Below are positions 51,451 to 63,334 of a DNA stretch of 64,000 bases, piece after piece (the first letter of the stretch is position 1; every line of letters starts with the position of its first letter). The translations under genes and the position numbers were made by a program. Source of the stretch: Chondrus crispus (Eukaryota > Rhodophyta > Florideophyceae > Gigartinales > Gigartinaceae); the NCBI RefSeq assembly GCF_000350225.1, contig NW_005179275.1, positions 1 through 64,000 of the forward strand. The letters run 5' to 3'. The notes under the pieces are model-generated. The model saw nothing but the letters and a program-made list of their open reading frames with translations. It ran no database searches and was not told where the DNA came from.

Positions 51451-54400
51451 AGAGGGGAATCTCGCATGAGTCGCGAGAGGCACAGGGACGACGTACTGTG
51501 CCCGGGGCTCAGCCCCGTTCCCCGTCTCTAAAGGAAAAGTCAGGCCTCGAGGAGGAGGTTGTTGGATTGGTGGATAAGCCCAAAGGGCCAGCTCAAGTCA
51601 AGAAAATTTTGAGCCGAGCCCGAGATCATCCGCTGGAAGAAGTTCGAAGACCCTGGTACAGGGTTAAGCGAAGGGAGTGTCCCGAGAAGATTTTGGTTCT
51701 TGCGCGAAAAAACTACAAAGTTTACGCGGACATCGGACCCACAATTGGATTGATGAGCCGGGTGTTGTCTGTTTTAGACACCGGCGCGGGACCAAACCTT
51801 GTGCGAAAATCGGAACTCCCAGCTGGAATGGAATCTCTAGTGTCCTACGGACCGACCCAAGACATTGGCGACGCGAACAATAGGCCACTCCGGACTCTCG
51901 GCACAATTAGAATGCCTGTGAGGCTTGGAAAATTTGTGGCCGCAGCCGAGTTTATTGTATGCGAAAAACTAGCAGTCCCGCTAATTCTAGGCGCGGACTA
52001 CTGTGACCGGTTTGTGAAAGCAATTTATCCAAGGAAGAAAACGGTTGAGTTGGCGGATTTCTCGGAGGTCCCGATAGTTAGGCTGTTCTCGACGAGAAAA
52101 GGGAAGAAGAATCTCGTCCCGGGAGAGGACGAGAATGATGGAAAGGGGGAGCGAATTTCCCCTAAGGTAAAAGTGGCAAGAGCCACGACTATCGAGCCAG
52201 GGACGCAACGCGTCGTGGAATGCACCTCGAAGAGGGCGGGCTTGGTTGTGGTTCAGCCGTACTCGTCGTTGTACGAAAGGCACGGGTTGACGTGCACGAA
52301 TGGTGTCGTTCAGGTTGAGCCTGACAGGCCATTTCGTTTACTCGTTGCGGACGTACCCTGTCAGGGTGCAAAAAGGCCAAGTGGTGGCAGAATTATTACC
52401 GCACCCGAGAGCCACGCTCGAGAGCAAAACCACCATTGGTGAAGTTCTCGGAATTCAAGAAAGGAAGAACGAAAATTTTCCTAATTCCACCAAGACGCCT
52501 ACGGGCGAGACAAGATGCGAACCGTCGGATCAAGCGCGCGAGGACCAGCCAGAAGAACGGTCGGCAGGGCTCTCCGCGTTGGCAGCTACGAAGCCGCAAC
52601 GCAGGATTGAGCCGCCACCGCCAGACGTGGAGGACCTCGACCTGAGCCACGTGCCGGAACGGCTGCGCGAGCGGTTCCGTCGGATGTTGAAGAAGTATTC
52701 AAGGATGTGGGATGGGACGCTTGGCGAAATTAATACCACCGTCCATCGGATCGAGTTGATACCCGAGACTCGCCCCATCGCACAAGCCCCGTGTCGGGCC
52801 GGACCTAAAGCCCGCGAAGTAGAAGATGCAGAGGTGCAGAAGATGTTGGAGGCAGGAGTGATAGAACCAGCGCAGTCAGAATGGGCGTCGCCCGTGTTGC
52901 TGGTGCCCAAGCCGGGTGGGTCAATGCGTTTTTGCGTAGACTACCGCAGGCTGAACGCAGTGACGGTGAAGGACACGTACCCCTTACCGCGCATGGATGA
53001 GTGCCTGGACTCGCTTGGTGACACAAAGGTTTTCTCCGCGTTGGACGCGATCTCGGGATATTGGCAGATGCCTATCCCTGAGCGCGACCGCGACAAGACC
53101 GCATTTTCGTGTCACTCAGGGCTGTATCGCTTCTCAAGAATGCCCTTCGGGCTAACTAACGCGCCAGCGACGTTTCAGAGAGCAATGGATATCCTGCTCT
53201 CTCCGTTCCGTTGGAAGTGCTGTTTGGTGTATCTGGACGACATAATAATTTTTAGCAAGTCGTGGGAGGAGCACATCGTGCACGTGGATGAAATACTTTC
53301 TGTATTGGAGAAGGCAGGTGTGAAGCTCAAGCTTCGCAAGTGTGAATTTTTCGTCGAAAAGATCAAGTACCTGGGCCATGTCGTTCGGCCAGGTACATTG
53401 GAAGTGGACGATGCGCGAACCGTCGCATTGGAACAAGTGAGGTACCCTCAAACGCAGACCCAGCTCAGGAGCTTCTTGGGACTTTGTAATGTCTACCGCA
53501 GATTCGTTCCGCATTATGCGAAAATCGCGCATCCGCTCAATCAACTGTTGAAGAAAGGACAACCGGTCCAGTTGGAAGGATTCGACGAACCGTGCAAGAA
53601 AGCTTTTCATAAGCTCAAGGACGCCATCTTGGCACCGCCGGTGTTGGCGCTGCCGAAGAAGAACCTACCCTACTCGGTAGATACCGATGCAAGCGACTAC
53701 CAAATAGACGCTGCACTATTTCAAACACACCCGGATGCGCAACGCAAACCCATCGGGTTCTTTTCAAGAACGTTAACCGCAGCCGAGAGAAACTATTCTG
53801 TATCAGAAAAAGAATGTTTAGCGGTAATTTGGGCCGTACAGACTTTAAGACCATATCTATATGGCGAGCACTTCGTCGTGCATACCGACCATGCCTCATT
53901 GAGGTGGTTGATGAACGTAACCGACCCCAGCGGGAGATTAATCTGATGGAGGCTACGCCTCTCGGAATTCGATTTTGAAATCAAGTACAAAAAGGGAAAG
54001 GCTAACAGCCAGGCGGACGCTTTGTCAAGGTTACGAACCGCAGGAGAAACCGTCGACGAAATCGACAACGAAATCCCTTGCTTTATGGCCGAACCGACCG
54101 AGGGTACAGTGGAGGACGAGGAAACTATTGACGCGGCAGACGACATCCTCGCTCTTGAGGGGGGGACCGCCCCTGATCGCCTCGATCAATTCCAAGCTGT
54201 CACTCCGGAGGAGCTCATTCGCGAGCAAGCCGTCGACCCCTTCTGCAACCGCATCAAGGAAGAAATGGACGCCGGAAAGGTGAGAACGTTCAGCACGGAG
54301 ACCGAGGAACTCAAAAGAACTCTATGCCGTACCGCGGCAGAGTTTGTACAAGTGGTAATACCACAATCGTTAAGGGACCGCGTCCTAGGGTTGAGCCACT

Positions 54401-55896
54401 ACGCAAAATTGGCAGGCCACCCGGGAGGCAGGAAACTTTACAAGACTTTGAGAAGGTATTTTTATTGGCCTACGATGGCCCTAGACTGCTATGCAGTCGC
54501 GAAGAATTGCGCCGCATGTGCGCGGGAAAGGGTGAAGTTAAGAAAAAACACGAAGGAAATGAAGCTGTTCACGCCCAAAGCGCCGCTGGAATTTGTCGCC
54601 ATCGACATCCTCGGCGAGCTAATTACAACTAAGCGAGGAAATCGGTATATTCTCGTGATCAGCGATCGATACTCGAAACTGGTACGAACCGTACCGTTGA
54701 AGAAGATATCAGCTGCGCACATCGCACAAGCCTTCGTTCACCATTGGGTATTCGTGTACGGACCGCCGGTCAAGCTGCTGTCCGACAATGGAACACAGTT
54801 CACGGCCCGGTTCTTTCAGAACGTCTGTCGAATTCTCGGCATCTGCAATGTGTTCACGACTACGTACCACCCGCAAGCCAACGGCCAAGTTGAGAGATTT
54901 AACCGCACGCTGACTTCCGCGTTGCGAAAATACGTTGGAGAGCACCCCAAGGACTGGGACTTATTTAGCGACGCTGTGACGTTCGCCTACAACACAGAAG
55001 TTCATCGAACTACGAGCATTGCGCCCTTCGAGCTGGTGTTGGCTCGGGCGCCGAGAAACATTGCGTTACAAGCGCAACCAACATTGGAGAATTTCAGCTC
55101 GTCACGAGCATACTACCTGAAATGGCAGTCGTGGTTGGAGAGCCTAATGCGAGGCGCCGATAGGAGTTTGCGGAAGGAACAAGCCCGGTACAAGCGAAAT
55201 TTCGACGCACGCCTTCGCAAACCGCAATATGAGATCCCACCGGGGTCCTACGTGTTCCTCCGGAAGGAGCAGGGCACAGCTAGCGAACCGAAACACAAGC
55301 TGGCACAAGTCGCTACAGGACCTTATCAGGTTAAAAGATCAGATCAACATACGGTAGTCATTGCCATTGGCGATCAGGAGGAACGCGTATCGCGGGACAG
55401 GGTGGAGTTAGCCCCAAGCCCGATGGACTACGCGCCGATAACTGGCCTACGTCAAGCGCTACAGTTCCTGGGAGCGCCGGAGCTCAACGAAGAAGGAGAG
55501 GTAATGGAGGACGAGGAATGTCCTCACACCCGTGCGCCTACGTCAGGGGACCAGGACAATCTAATTAGTCAAGCCCCGACAGCGGAGACATCTCCGGACC
55601 TACGCGATTTCGGAAAGTCCAGAGAAGAGGACGAGTTGGAAGATCTTCAGGAGGGGGAAGGGCACAGTTCAGAGAAAGGAGAGGAAACGGAAAATACGGA
55701 ATACGTAATCGATCGGGTCGCCGACCAAGATTATCAAAATGGTAATTTGATTCTCAAGGTGGAATGGTACGGCTATACGCCCGAGGACGCGACGTGGAAG
55801 CCCATTGAGCAATTACCCCGCAGTGCGGCCGTCACGTATTTCCGGAGGAAGAAACTGCCCCTCCCGCCGCAAGTCGCACGGGCGAGACCAGGATGA
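51451..55896 (+). pseudogene. pol: E3 pol (PR-RT-RH-IN-chromodomain)
   Basis: Protease with DTGAG (about 51779); RT with FCVDYRRLN (about 52932) and YLDDIIIFS (about 53230); RNase H starting DTDAS (about 53680); integrase zinc domain (about 54390-54530), catalytic regions AIDILG (about 54598), SDNGTQFT (about 54781) and NGQVERFN (about 54880); chromodomain (about 55705-55830, with LILKVEWYGYTPEDATW), ending at 55896. Protease sequence also overlaps the gag end. About three breaks, so treated as a fossil. Very close to E2 pol, more distant from E1. Confidence 0.9.
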
Positions 55897-58800
55897 GCTC
55901 CATACGCAATGTGATGATGGAAAGCGAAAAGAAGACGCGAGCCGCAACCAGTTTCCTATGTTTTTACCTTCTTAACTATTCTGTTTTGTTTTTGTTTTTT
56001 TTTGTTTTTTTATGTTTGTTTTCCCTTCCTGAGACGCACCTAGGTTGGTCATTCCGGAAGGATCGTGCGTAATGTCAGAAGAACACGACAGGCGCCCAAG
56101 GGCGACAAGGGACTGCGAACCGCCGATCGTGATTAAGGCTACACGCTGTATCTCGAGTCGAGGAAGGAGAGGACGGATCACGTGAAGGAAGTTCAGAGAG
56201 ACAAGTGTCGCAATGAAAAACGCGGAACACAGAAGGGTTGTGTGAATTTTAACAATGATCCGGGAACGGCACCGACGATTGAGAGGCATAGGGCGTTAAG
56301 AAAGGCGTGAAGTCGAGTTCGAGAGACTGGGACGGCCGGCAACACACCACCGGTGTCGCCCACGCCCAGAATGAGTCGAATAGAAGCCCTGATGGGAACG
56401 TCATTGACGTACAGCGATCGATCGTGCGATACCACGCCTAGCGTTTGTCTGATTCTTTTGTCGTCAATTCTTTTTTTTGTTTTGTATCGCGCAGAAGGAC
56501 GCGCACGGAAGCGAGAAAGGGTAAATTCCTGTCGACAAGACAACCTCCCGTAGTTCGGGGGGGAGCCAAAAGGGATAACGCCGAGTCGGTCGAAATGCTG
56601 TCCCGCGCAGGAAGAACGAGAAGGTGTGGAAAAGAGGCAGTTGAAATGCGCGGGCAGGCGCACGTGAACGAGACGAATCAAGAGGACGTGGACGATGTGA
56701 AGCGCACCGCGGAGAGAGAGTAGCGATAGTCGCCGGAATCGCGATCACAGGAAATGAGAGAAGGAAACTGGAATGAGTTAGGCGATTCTGCATCGGACCC
56801 CCTCACATGAATGAAGCAGCGCGCGCTGCCATGCCATGAAATGGAAAAATTTACTGTAGTCTCAGGCTGAGGTAATACACCTCCTTGGATACGATCACGC
56901 GTTGCCGCCGCGCACACGTGAAGGGACGCTTGGATCAGTGATCCGCCCTCGTGGGGCATGATTTAATCAAAAAAATGGGGATGCCGGCAGGGAGCTGCTG
57001 GACGGGCGGTGAAAGTTGAAAATTGAACGCTGGTCAGTCTTCGAAATTTTAATCAAAATTAAGGGAAGGTACGGAACTTGTCGGTCATACGAGAACGGGG
57101 TGTCGCTTGCTATAGCCAACGGCACAAGTATCCGAGGCCGTCCGGAAGCCCCGTCACCAACCATCGCGCGCGACGCTGACCACAACACAGAACGACGACG
57201 CCGCCGGAAACGTTTCAAAGGCGGTGACTACGATCGGCGAACTGAGAGACCGACGCTCGACGAGCGGGAGGGTCCTCCCACACGAGCACATGACATGCAG
57301 ACTTCGAAGAAGACCGCGTGTAAGTTGTCGCACACACTCGCCTAGGAAGGCTGCCCCTTCCTGCGCCAGACCGCGAATATTTTCGTGAAAGACTTCGTCG
57401 TTCGAGGCAGCAACAAAGGAAAGAAAAACAGGTAAACAAGAGACAAGGGAAACGGCATTTGCTTTCTTCAGTTATGAGGTGACGGAGAGTCACTCCCCAG
57501 TCTCCTCCTCGCACGCCCTAGAGGACCACTGCGGCGAGAACGACTCCAGCGGAGAGAATGGGTAGCTCGACGAGCTTGATTACGGCGATCAGTCCGTCGG
57601 TCATGACGACTGCCGATGTCACAGCTCACGTCAATTTTTTTTACCCCGAGCGACCAACCGTGAGGGTCCCTCCCCTTTCCTTTCCATGTCCTTTTACCCT
57701 CTTTTCTTTGATTCCCCTCCCTATTCCCCTACCTTTCTACTTTATTATTTCTTTCTGTCCTCCTTCTATCTGTTTTTTTTGCGAAGGCAGTGAAGTACAA
57801 CGAAACACAGGGAGGAGATGGAGAGTGTCGTTGTTCAAGCCTGGGGCAAGGGACGCGTCCCGCACGTACCAAGATCGAAGATGTCGCGAGTGGCCTTGGC
57901 AAGGGCGACGACGCTCCCCAAGATCACCAAAATTCCCCAACTCCCTCTAAGACACAACTATAGGAGGATTGTCAAGCCCCCTCGCGATGGAGGACCAGAG
58001 AGACATGTTCTGCCTCTACGCTCAATTTTATTTGGACTAGATATGTACCCGAACCGGGATGCAACGCACGAAGACAGTAGAGGCATCGCACGAATGGCCT
58101 GTCTCACGGAGATCGTGGTCGACCACGAATGGAATTTTTCCCAGTTTAGGAGCAGAGACAAGGACGGTCAAATAACACAATCGTCGCGCTGGTGACGCAG
58201 TCGCCATTGTTTTCCCACTTAAAGGGAAATTCGAAGGGACGATGCTTTTCAAGCTCGTTCCCAGTCGCGAGAAAGAGGGAAGCCCCACTCTTGACGGGAA
58301 AAAGGGTCCCTCCGATACGAGGGCAACGTGTGCAGCAAGACGCTGTCATACAAGAAGACATAAATATATAAGGGGGCGACGCCCCGTATACTCGGACAGC
58401 GGGGTTGCCCGATACCATTTCTTACTTTATTTATTGATGCATTTGGAAGGATGGAAGTCCTCGAAGAGGACGGCAGTTTTCCGCCCTCATAGGAGGTAGA
58501 AAATGGGGGAATGACGAGTGAGCAACATTGACAGGATCACCGGTGCGTGCTTCAATCTTGAAGGCTTCCGAGGGATTGGGCTGAGGCCCAACGCACAGGA
58601 CGAGGAGGTTCGCGTACTGTAGAGTGGTTCAAACTACGATTCGACGACACATTATATGAGGCGGTCGAGGACCAAGGAAGCCGAGTGGAGAGCCACTACG
58701 TGGGGGACCCGTTCGAAGTCCTCTAAGATGAGATCCCGTTATGAAGCCGAATGGGGGCGTCCCCGTCGTCGGCCGCTCGCAATTAATGACAAAGTAACAG

Positions 58801-59109
58801 ACGGCTTCGCCACGCCAAGTGTGTGCCTACGTGATGGAAGATACCAGGCGGAGAGTGAATGAACTGATGATGGAAAAGGTGGCGTGGGACGAAGAAATAC
58901 TAAACTCATGGCCCTACGCAGTAACCATGATGAAGTGTCGTGGACAGGAGACCAAGTACAACGAGGAGAAAATTTATTACTCACTATTGTTTCAATCACA
59001 GGGGCGCGACATTCTGCGTCATACTGTAGACGAACGCGTACCCGGTCTCGTTGAGAGTATTTGAGGGAGACTGAAGAAGCTCCACACAACGCTTTCTGTT
59101 TTAGAGGCG
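55897..59109. other. E3 untranslated region between pol and antisense ORF
   Basis: 3.2 kb with no recognisable protein. T-rich runs lie near 55980-56020, and pyrimidine-rich stretches near 57660-57780. Similarity to the matching region of E2 is clear near 56750-56950. Small frames near 57016, 57818 and 58819 have no domain. Confidence 0.6.
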
Positions 59110-60306
59110 CTACATAGCTATAGAAAGCTCAAAAGGATGGGAGAAGATATGTGAGAGCCTGCGTAGCCTCTGCGTATTGGTCGAATGGGCGACATGTGTG
59201 CGGAGAAGAACGCGCATGGAGGGACAAGTTTGTGTCTTGATCGCTGTCATTTGTTGGACCCCTTGGGGCAACTCAAGGGAGGAGTAAAACGGATTATCAA
59301 TAAGAGGGAAGATCGGCACCATCGGAAAAGAGGAACGCGACAGCGGTGATGGTACGCCAACCAAAAAAGAGGAGGGAAATGTGACGAGGATCAGTGAGAT
59401 GGCTTCCAAAGTTGGTAAGGATGGGACCGAGCTCTGCCCAAAACCCTTGGCAGACCTCAAATTGTCCCTACCACGAGGGGAGTTGCTGGTACCGGTTGGG
59501 ATAGTGTGACCGAGCAATTTCCCCGCCTCAACCATTTGGTAAGCTAGGAAATATCCCGTGTCCGATCTCATCTTACGCTCGAATCGGACCGTATGCTGGA
59601 AGAAGGGGATGTTCCCGCGTTTCGTATATCGGAAATTGAGGGGGAGGATTGCGCGCGTGTATGACAGGGCATCGTTAGTCACCGTCAGTTGGTTCTGCCA
59701 CAGGCGGTCCGCCTCGAGCACGGGGTCACCCCGTGTCCAGCTGAGGAGGTTATCAAGGTAATCACGCTCCCCCTCCGTGCGAAACTTCCACGTGTCACAT
59801 CCGAAGGACGGAGGGATGAGGGCATCGGATAGGGATAGGTCGAGGCGGTCGAGAACGGCTTCCATGAACCGCAGGGATAGGCCCTGTCGGCCACGAGGGG
59901 AGGAACGACGCAGGATAGAAGGGGGAATGGCAACACGGGCACGCCAATCGTAGGAGGAAATGGCTTGAAGGGGAAGGTGACCCGGCAACATCCCCGCATC
60001 GTCGGCAAAGTCGCGCCCGATGCTAGTGACGTCGCGCACGTCGATGGCGGAAAACCAAGAAGTGGCCGCGTACAGTAAGGGATAGTCGCGCATGGATTTA
60101 CCTTGGAGCTCGGCTAGTGAGGGGTATCGACAAGGGGCTGATGAAGGATGGAGATCGGGATGAAAGACCGGTTCAGGAACGTTGGTGTTCGGGGGAAGTC
60201 GGGGTATGGAAGGAAGGTCGCTAGGAATGGAAGGCGTGTGTGAGAATCCCACACCGCGGCGACCGCGGGCGGTATGTCCGACAGTGGGATCCGATGAAGG
60301 AAACAT
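59110..60306 (-). CDS. E3 antisense accessory ORF (aORF3)
   Basis: 398 aa from ATG 60306 (MFPSSDPTVGH), 110 bp inside the 3' LTR junction, on the strand opposite gag-pol. The frame is open further upstream without a better ATG, and MFPSS is shared with aORF2, so this start is preferred. Residues about 58-258 are conserved with aORF2 (AGMLPG, SYDWRARVAIPPSIL, RFMEAVLDRLDL, FGCDTWKFRTEGERDYLDN, NIPFFQHTVRFERKMRSDTGYF). The C-terminal 140 residues are hydrophobic and Ser/Pro-rich and not clearly conserved. No known domain. The conserved block is rich in Trp, Arg and Phe, which suggests a folded domain. Function unknown; an antisense promoter in the LTR would be needed. Confidence 0.8.
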   Translation of the reverse strand: MFPSSDPTVGHTARGRRGVGFSHTPSIPSDLPSIPRLPPNTNVPEPVFHPDLHPSSAPCRYPSLAELQGKSMRDYPLLYAATSWFSAIDVRDVTSIGRDFADDAGMLPGHLPLQAISSYDWRARVAIPPSILRRSSPRGRQGLSLRFMEAVLDRLDLSLSDALIPPSFGCDTWKFRTEGERDYLDNLLSWTRGDPVLEADRLWQNQLTVTNDALSYTRAILPLNFRYTKRGNIPFFQHTVRFERKMRSDTGYFLAYQMVEAGKLLGHTIPTGTSNSPRGRDNLRSAKGFGQSSVPSLPTLEAISLILVTFPSSFLVGVPSPLSRSSFPMVPIFPLIDNPFYSSLELPQGVQQMTAIKTQTCPSMRVLLRTHVAHSTNTQRLRRLSHIFSHPFELSIAM

Positions 60307-60404
60307 GGAGATCGTCTTACTCTCACGCGAGCGGCGACCGATGGTCGGAAGAAAAAGGAAGAAGTTGGGAAGCAAGGGAGTGAAGCCGCTGCGCGAGAGC
60401 TCTC

Positions 60405-60416
60405 AGAAGGGGGATA
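60405..60416 (+). other. E3 polypurine tract
   Basis: AGAAGGGGGATA directly before the 3' LTR; identical to E2. Confidence 0.8.
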
Positions 60417-61468
60417 TGTAGTGCAATACGCACCTGGAAAGGGGGGTGAAAAGAAAGGAAAACATTTGGATATGAAAAGTAGTCCGGGTTTGGGGGACAC
60501 ACGTGTGAATAATTGCACAGTTTTAATTTTTAATTATTTTATTTTATTTAGTTAATTAGTTGGCATTACTTTTGCTGACACTAGATTAGATCTAGAATCT
60601 AGAGCCGGGAGCTACTGTACTCGCCCCGGCGGGGCTCTATATAACTTAGCCCTTTGACCGAACAAGTCAATAAACCAACCCGAGTTGCCGGAGTTGAATG
60701 TCGCCTTGGTCAAAGTCCGTCTCTATCAAGACGCTCCCTTTTACCTAAGCCTACGGCATCCTCTATCGCTCGGGGTTCCCTTTTCTCTTTCTTTTATTTC
60801 CCTATCCTTTTCTATCTCTAATTCTACCTATTTTTCCCTTATCTTGTGTTGGTGCCATCGGCCTCGGTTGCGACCGAACCGGTGTAGGTGTTTCGAGCCA
60901 TCGGGCGACACAGTTGACGTAGCGCTGCTACTGTGACCCATTTTCCGACGGAGACCGTTGCAACGACGTCTCCCTCGAAGGGCTCCGTCGTATTACGAGC
61001 CAGTGTTGGTACCATCGGTGTCGGTTGCGACCGAACCGGTGCAGGTGTTTCGAGCCATCGGGCGGCACGGTTGACGTAGCGCTGCTACTTTCATTTCATC
61101 CCGTCGGGCTGCGTTGCAACGCCCCCGTCGAAGGCCTTGTCGCGTTACAAGGTGTCGAAGAAGCGCAACGAGCATTGGCCTTACAACCCAGTGGAACCGG
61201 GGTACCTACGTACGCGCCCCACCCCACACTCGTCGAGCAGATCTCTTCGCAAGTCTCTACCACACCGATCCCGGGCCGGGCTATTTCTCTGTGCCCCCCC
61301 CCCATCAGGGATCCGAGCTACTACGAGTCGCAAGCTCGTTTAAACGGAGAAGGGAGAGTCGGACACTCCGTAGCGCTGTGCCATCGGCAGTTCTTCTTTT
61401 TGTTGCTGTTGTTGTTTTTGCTGGACCATCGGACCGTGGTCTCTGCCCGACAGGCGCATTGCACTACA
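60417..61468 (+). repeat. E3 3' LTR (A-type subfamily)
   Basis: 1052 bp, ending GCATTGCACTACA, with about 13 differences from the 5' LTR by eye. TATATAA at 60638-60644 is the candidate promoter box. The same internal duplication of about 90 bp is present. Followed by ACAAG and the resumed copia sequence. Confidence 0.95.
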
Positions 61469-61473
61469 ACAAG

Positions 61474-62311
61474 TCCAAGGTCATCTTTGGCGTGGTGATC
61501 GACGGTGACTCCCCAGTAGTCACCTGCGTCGGTCATACCGTATATTGGCCTAAGCAATTCTAGAATCTCGTTCTGAGCCAACCCAAAATGCTCCATATCC
61601 TTCTTTTTTGGGAGCAGGAACACCTTGCCGGTAAGCTTCTCCTCACTTTGAAGGTAAGCTTGGGTGACGTCGTGTGAAAATATACGAAAGTATCTTTTCA
61701 TGATAGCGGCGACCGAAACTATTATTCTTGTTGAACTTTGGCGTAAGTTGGTGATGTTATGGACCATGTATGATTTATCCATATCACGATGACCTTGCGC
61801 CACATAACGGGCTTTTGCGAGTTCTCCATCCGTACCTGCGTTCTTGAGGGCAAGCACAAACCGCCCCCTAAAATATTCGGGCTCGGGGGTAGAGATCCTT
61901 TCAGGATTACTTTCCAAGTATTCCTTTTCTCAAGTCCAACAACCTCCTTTCTCATGGCTTTGGCGAATTCCTCTGATTTTGCTCTTCCGTCCGTTTGTTC
62001 GATGACTTCAGTCATGAAAACGTCGAGGTCTGGTGTCGCCCCAATGGATACTGCGGTTTGCAAAGGAGGGGGCGTACTTTGTAGAGGTGTCAACAATAAC
62101 TGAGAGCTTTGTGCATTCGCTCGGATCCTAGTTAATATGGTTTCCAAGTCGTCCAGGACATCACTTTGCGGTGGAGGCTCCGCAACAGGATTTGAGGTAT
62201 TCTTGAGATCAGGTGTGGCGTCAATTGTACGGACTGGCGCGGGGGACTCGTAGCTTTCACCTTGTCTATGGACACTTGGTAGTCGGTACCATCCAAGTCT
62301 ATGAAAAGGCA
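61474..62311 (-). pseudogene. pol: copia pol: RT N-terminal part and linker
   Basis: The minus strand encodes the start of a copia RT (KARYVAQGHRDMDKSYMVHN near 61780; FSHDVTQAYLQSEEKL near 61660, the region of the first catalytic Asp), preceded by an acidic/Pro-rich linker from integrase. It ends at the E3 insertion. Fossil. Confidence 0.8.
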
Positions 62312-63331
62312 CTTATCCTTTACGTCCAAAACCCTGTACGGCCCAATCCACCTATTCTCAGGTTTCTCCCTGAATATCAGGACACGTGAGCCGATGGGTA
62401 TATCGGATTGAGCTGCTGACGGTACATTCGCGCGCAAAACCCTTGTGACCCTCTCCTTTGCAATGACCCGAGTCATTTCCTTTCGAGCCAAAACCATCGC
62501 TTTCATTCGATCTACTTGCGCTCGGAGGTCCATAGGGGTCACTGGAATCCGTGGCATGGCTCCAAACACGAGTAGAGTAGGTACAAGACCGTGGTACCCA
62601 GCAGTATCGTTCATAGCCTTGACGGAAAGCGCGAGAATGTGTTCATTCTCCAGCTGAGGGTGTTGCTGTCGAGCCTTACGGTATATTCCCCGTAGAAAGG
62701 AATGGTACCGCTCGCCGACACCCAATGCGTTGTGACTTTGAACACTAGAGGGGTGGTGCTTAATCCCTGCTAGGTTGAGCAGGTTGCTCCACCTGTTGGA
62801 CTTGAATTGAGGGCCTTGATCAGTGGCCATAATGTCTCGGAATCCAATATATGTGCAGACCCATATGCGCATGAACGTGTTCCAAGTTTCGTTAGCCGTC
62901 TCATTGGATAGGAAAGAAGCCGCGGAGAATTTGGTGTCTTTGTCTACCACGTGTAGAACAGCTGCATTGTCAAGGTACATGAGGTCCAGGCAGACGGTCT
63001 TATTGAAGACGACTTCTCCGTCTGGGAGTGCCACCCGGAACCGGTGCGGTGCATGTGAGAGTCTTTGGCAGAGGTCACATGCCGCGCTGATGCGCTTTAA
63101 GTCGGTCAAGACCTGAGGGGAGGTTTTTTCGGGGTCTGCCCTTTTCATGACCGAGTAGAGCCTTTCAGAATCCGGATGGTGGAAATGCCTGTGCACTTTC
63201 ATGAGTTCGGTTTCCGTGAAGAGGATTTGGGGGCCCCATTCAGAGTACAGGTGTCCTAGCTTTTTCTTAAGGGACACGTCCCATCCTTGTAACCTTGAAG
63301 ACAGTACGCACTTATCTGTGTCGAGCACCAT
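62132..63331 (-). CDS. copia integrase region
   Basis: Minus strand, 399 codons open. A GAG-pre-integrase/HHCC zinc domain (HRHFHHPDSERLYS with CDLCQR, about 63050-63200) is followed by the rve integrase core: CLDLMYLD (about 62990), MATDQGPQF (about 62820) and a Glu in the ALGVGERYHSFLRG segment (about 62720). A C-terminal segment (IGPYRVLDV, about 62330) resembles the integrase C-terminal domain. It joins cDNA to host DNA. Part of the copia polyprotein. Confidence 0.85.
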   Translation of the reverse strand: MVLDTDKCVLSSRLQGWDVSLKKKLGHLYSEWGPQILFTETELMKVHRHFHHPDSERLYSVMKRADPEKTSPQVLTDLKRISAACDLCQRLSHAPHRFRVALPDGEVVFNKTVCLDLMYLDNAAVLHVVDKDTKFSAASFLSNETANETWNTFMRIWVCTYIGFRDIMATDQGPQFKSNRWSNLLNLAGIKHHPSSVQSHNALGVGERYHSFLRGIYRKARQQHPQLENEHILALSVKAMNDTAGYHGLVPTLLVFGAMPRIPVTPMDLRAQVDRMKAMVLARKEMTRVIAKERVTRVLRANVPSAAQSDIPIGSRVLIFREKPENRWIGPYRVLDVKDKCLFIDLDGTDYQVSIDKVKATSPPRQSVQLTPHLISRIPQILLRSLHRKVMSWTTWKPY

Positions 63332-63334
63332 CTT

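Larger units (their letters stand above)
47922..61468 (+). mobile_element. E3: Ty3/gypsy element, both LTRs, inserted in copia RT
   Basis: A 13.5-kb element with LTRs of equal length (1052 bp) that differ at about 13 positions by eye (about 98.8% identity): the youngest full insertion here. Parts in order: LTR, doubled primer site, gag, pol with chromodomain, 3.2-kb untranslated region, antisense ORF, polypurine tract, LTR. Flanks ACTAG and ACAAG form a target duplication with one mismatch. Gag and the antisense ORF are open; pol has about three breaks, so it is nearly whole but not intact. Same lineage as E2. Confidence 0.95.
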
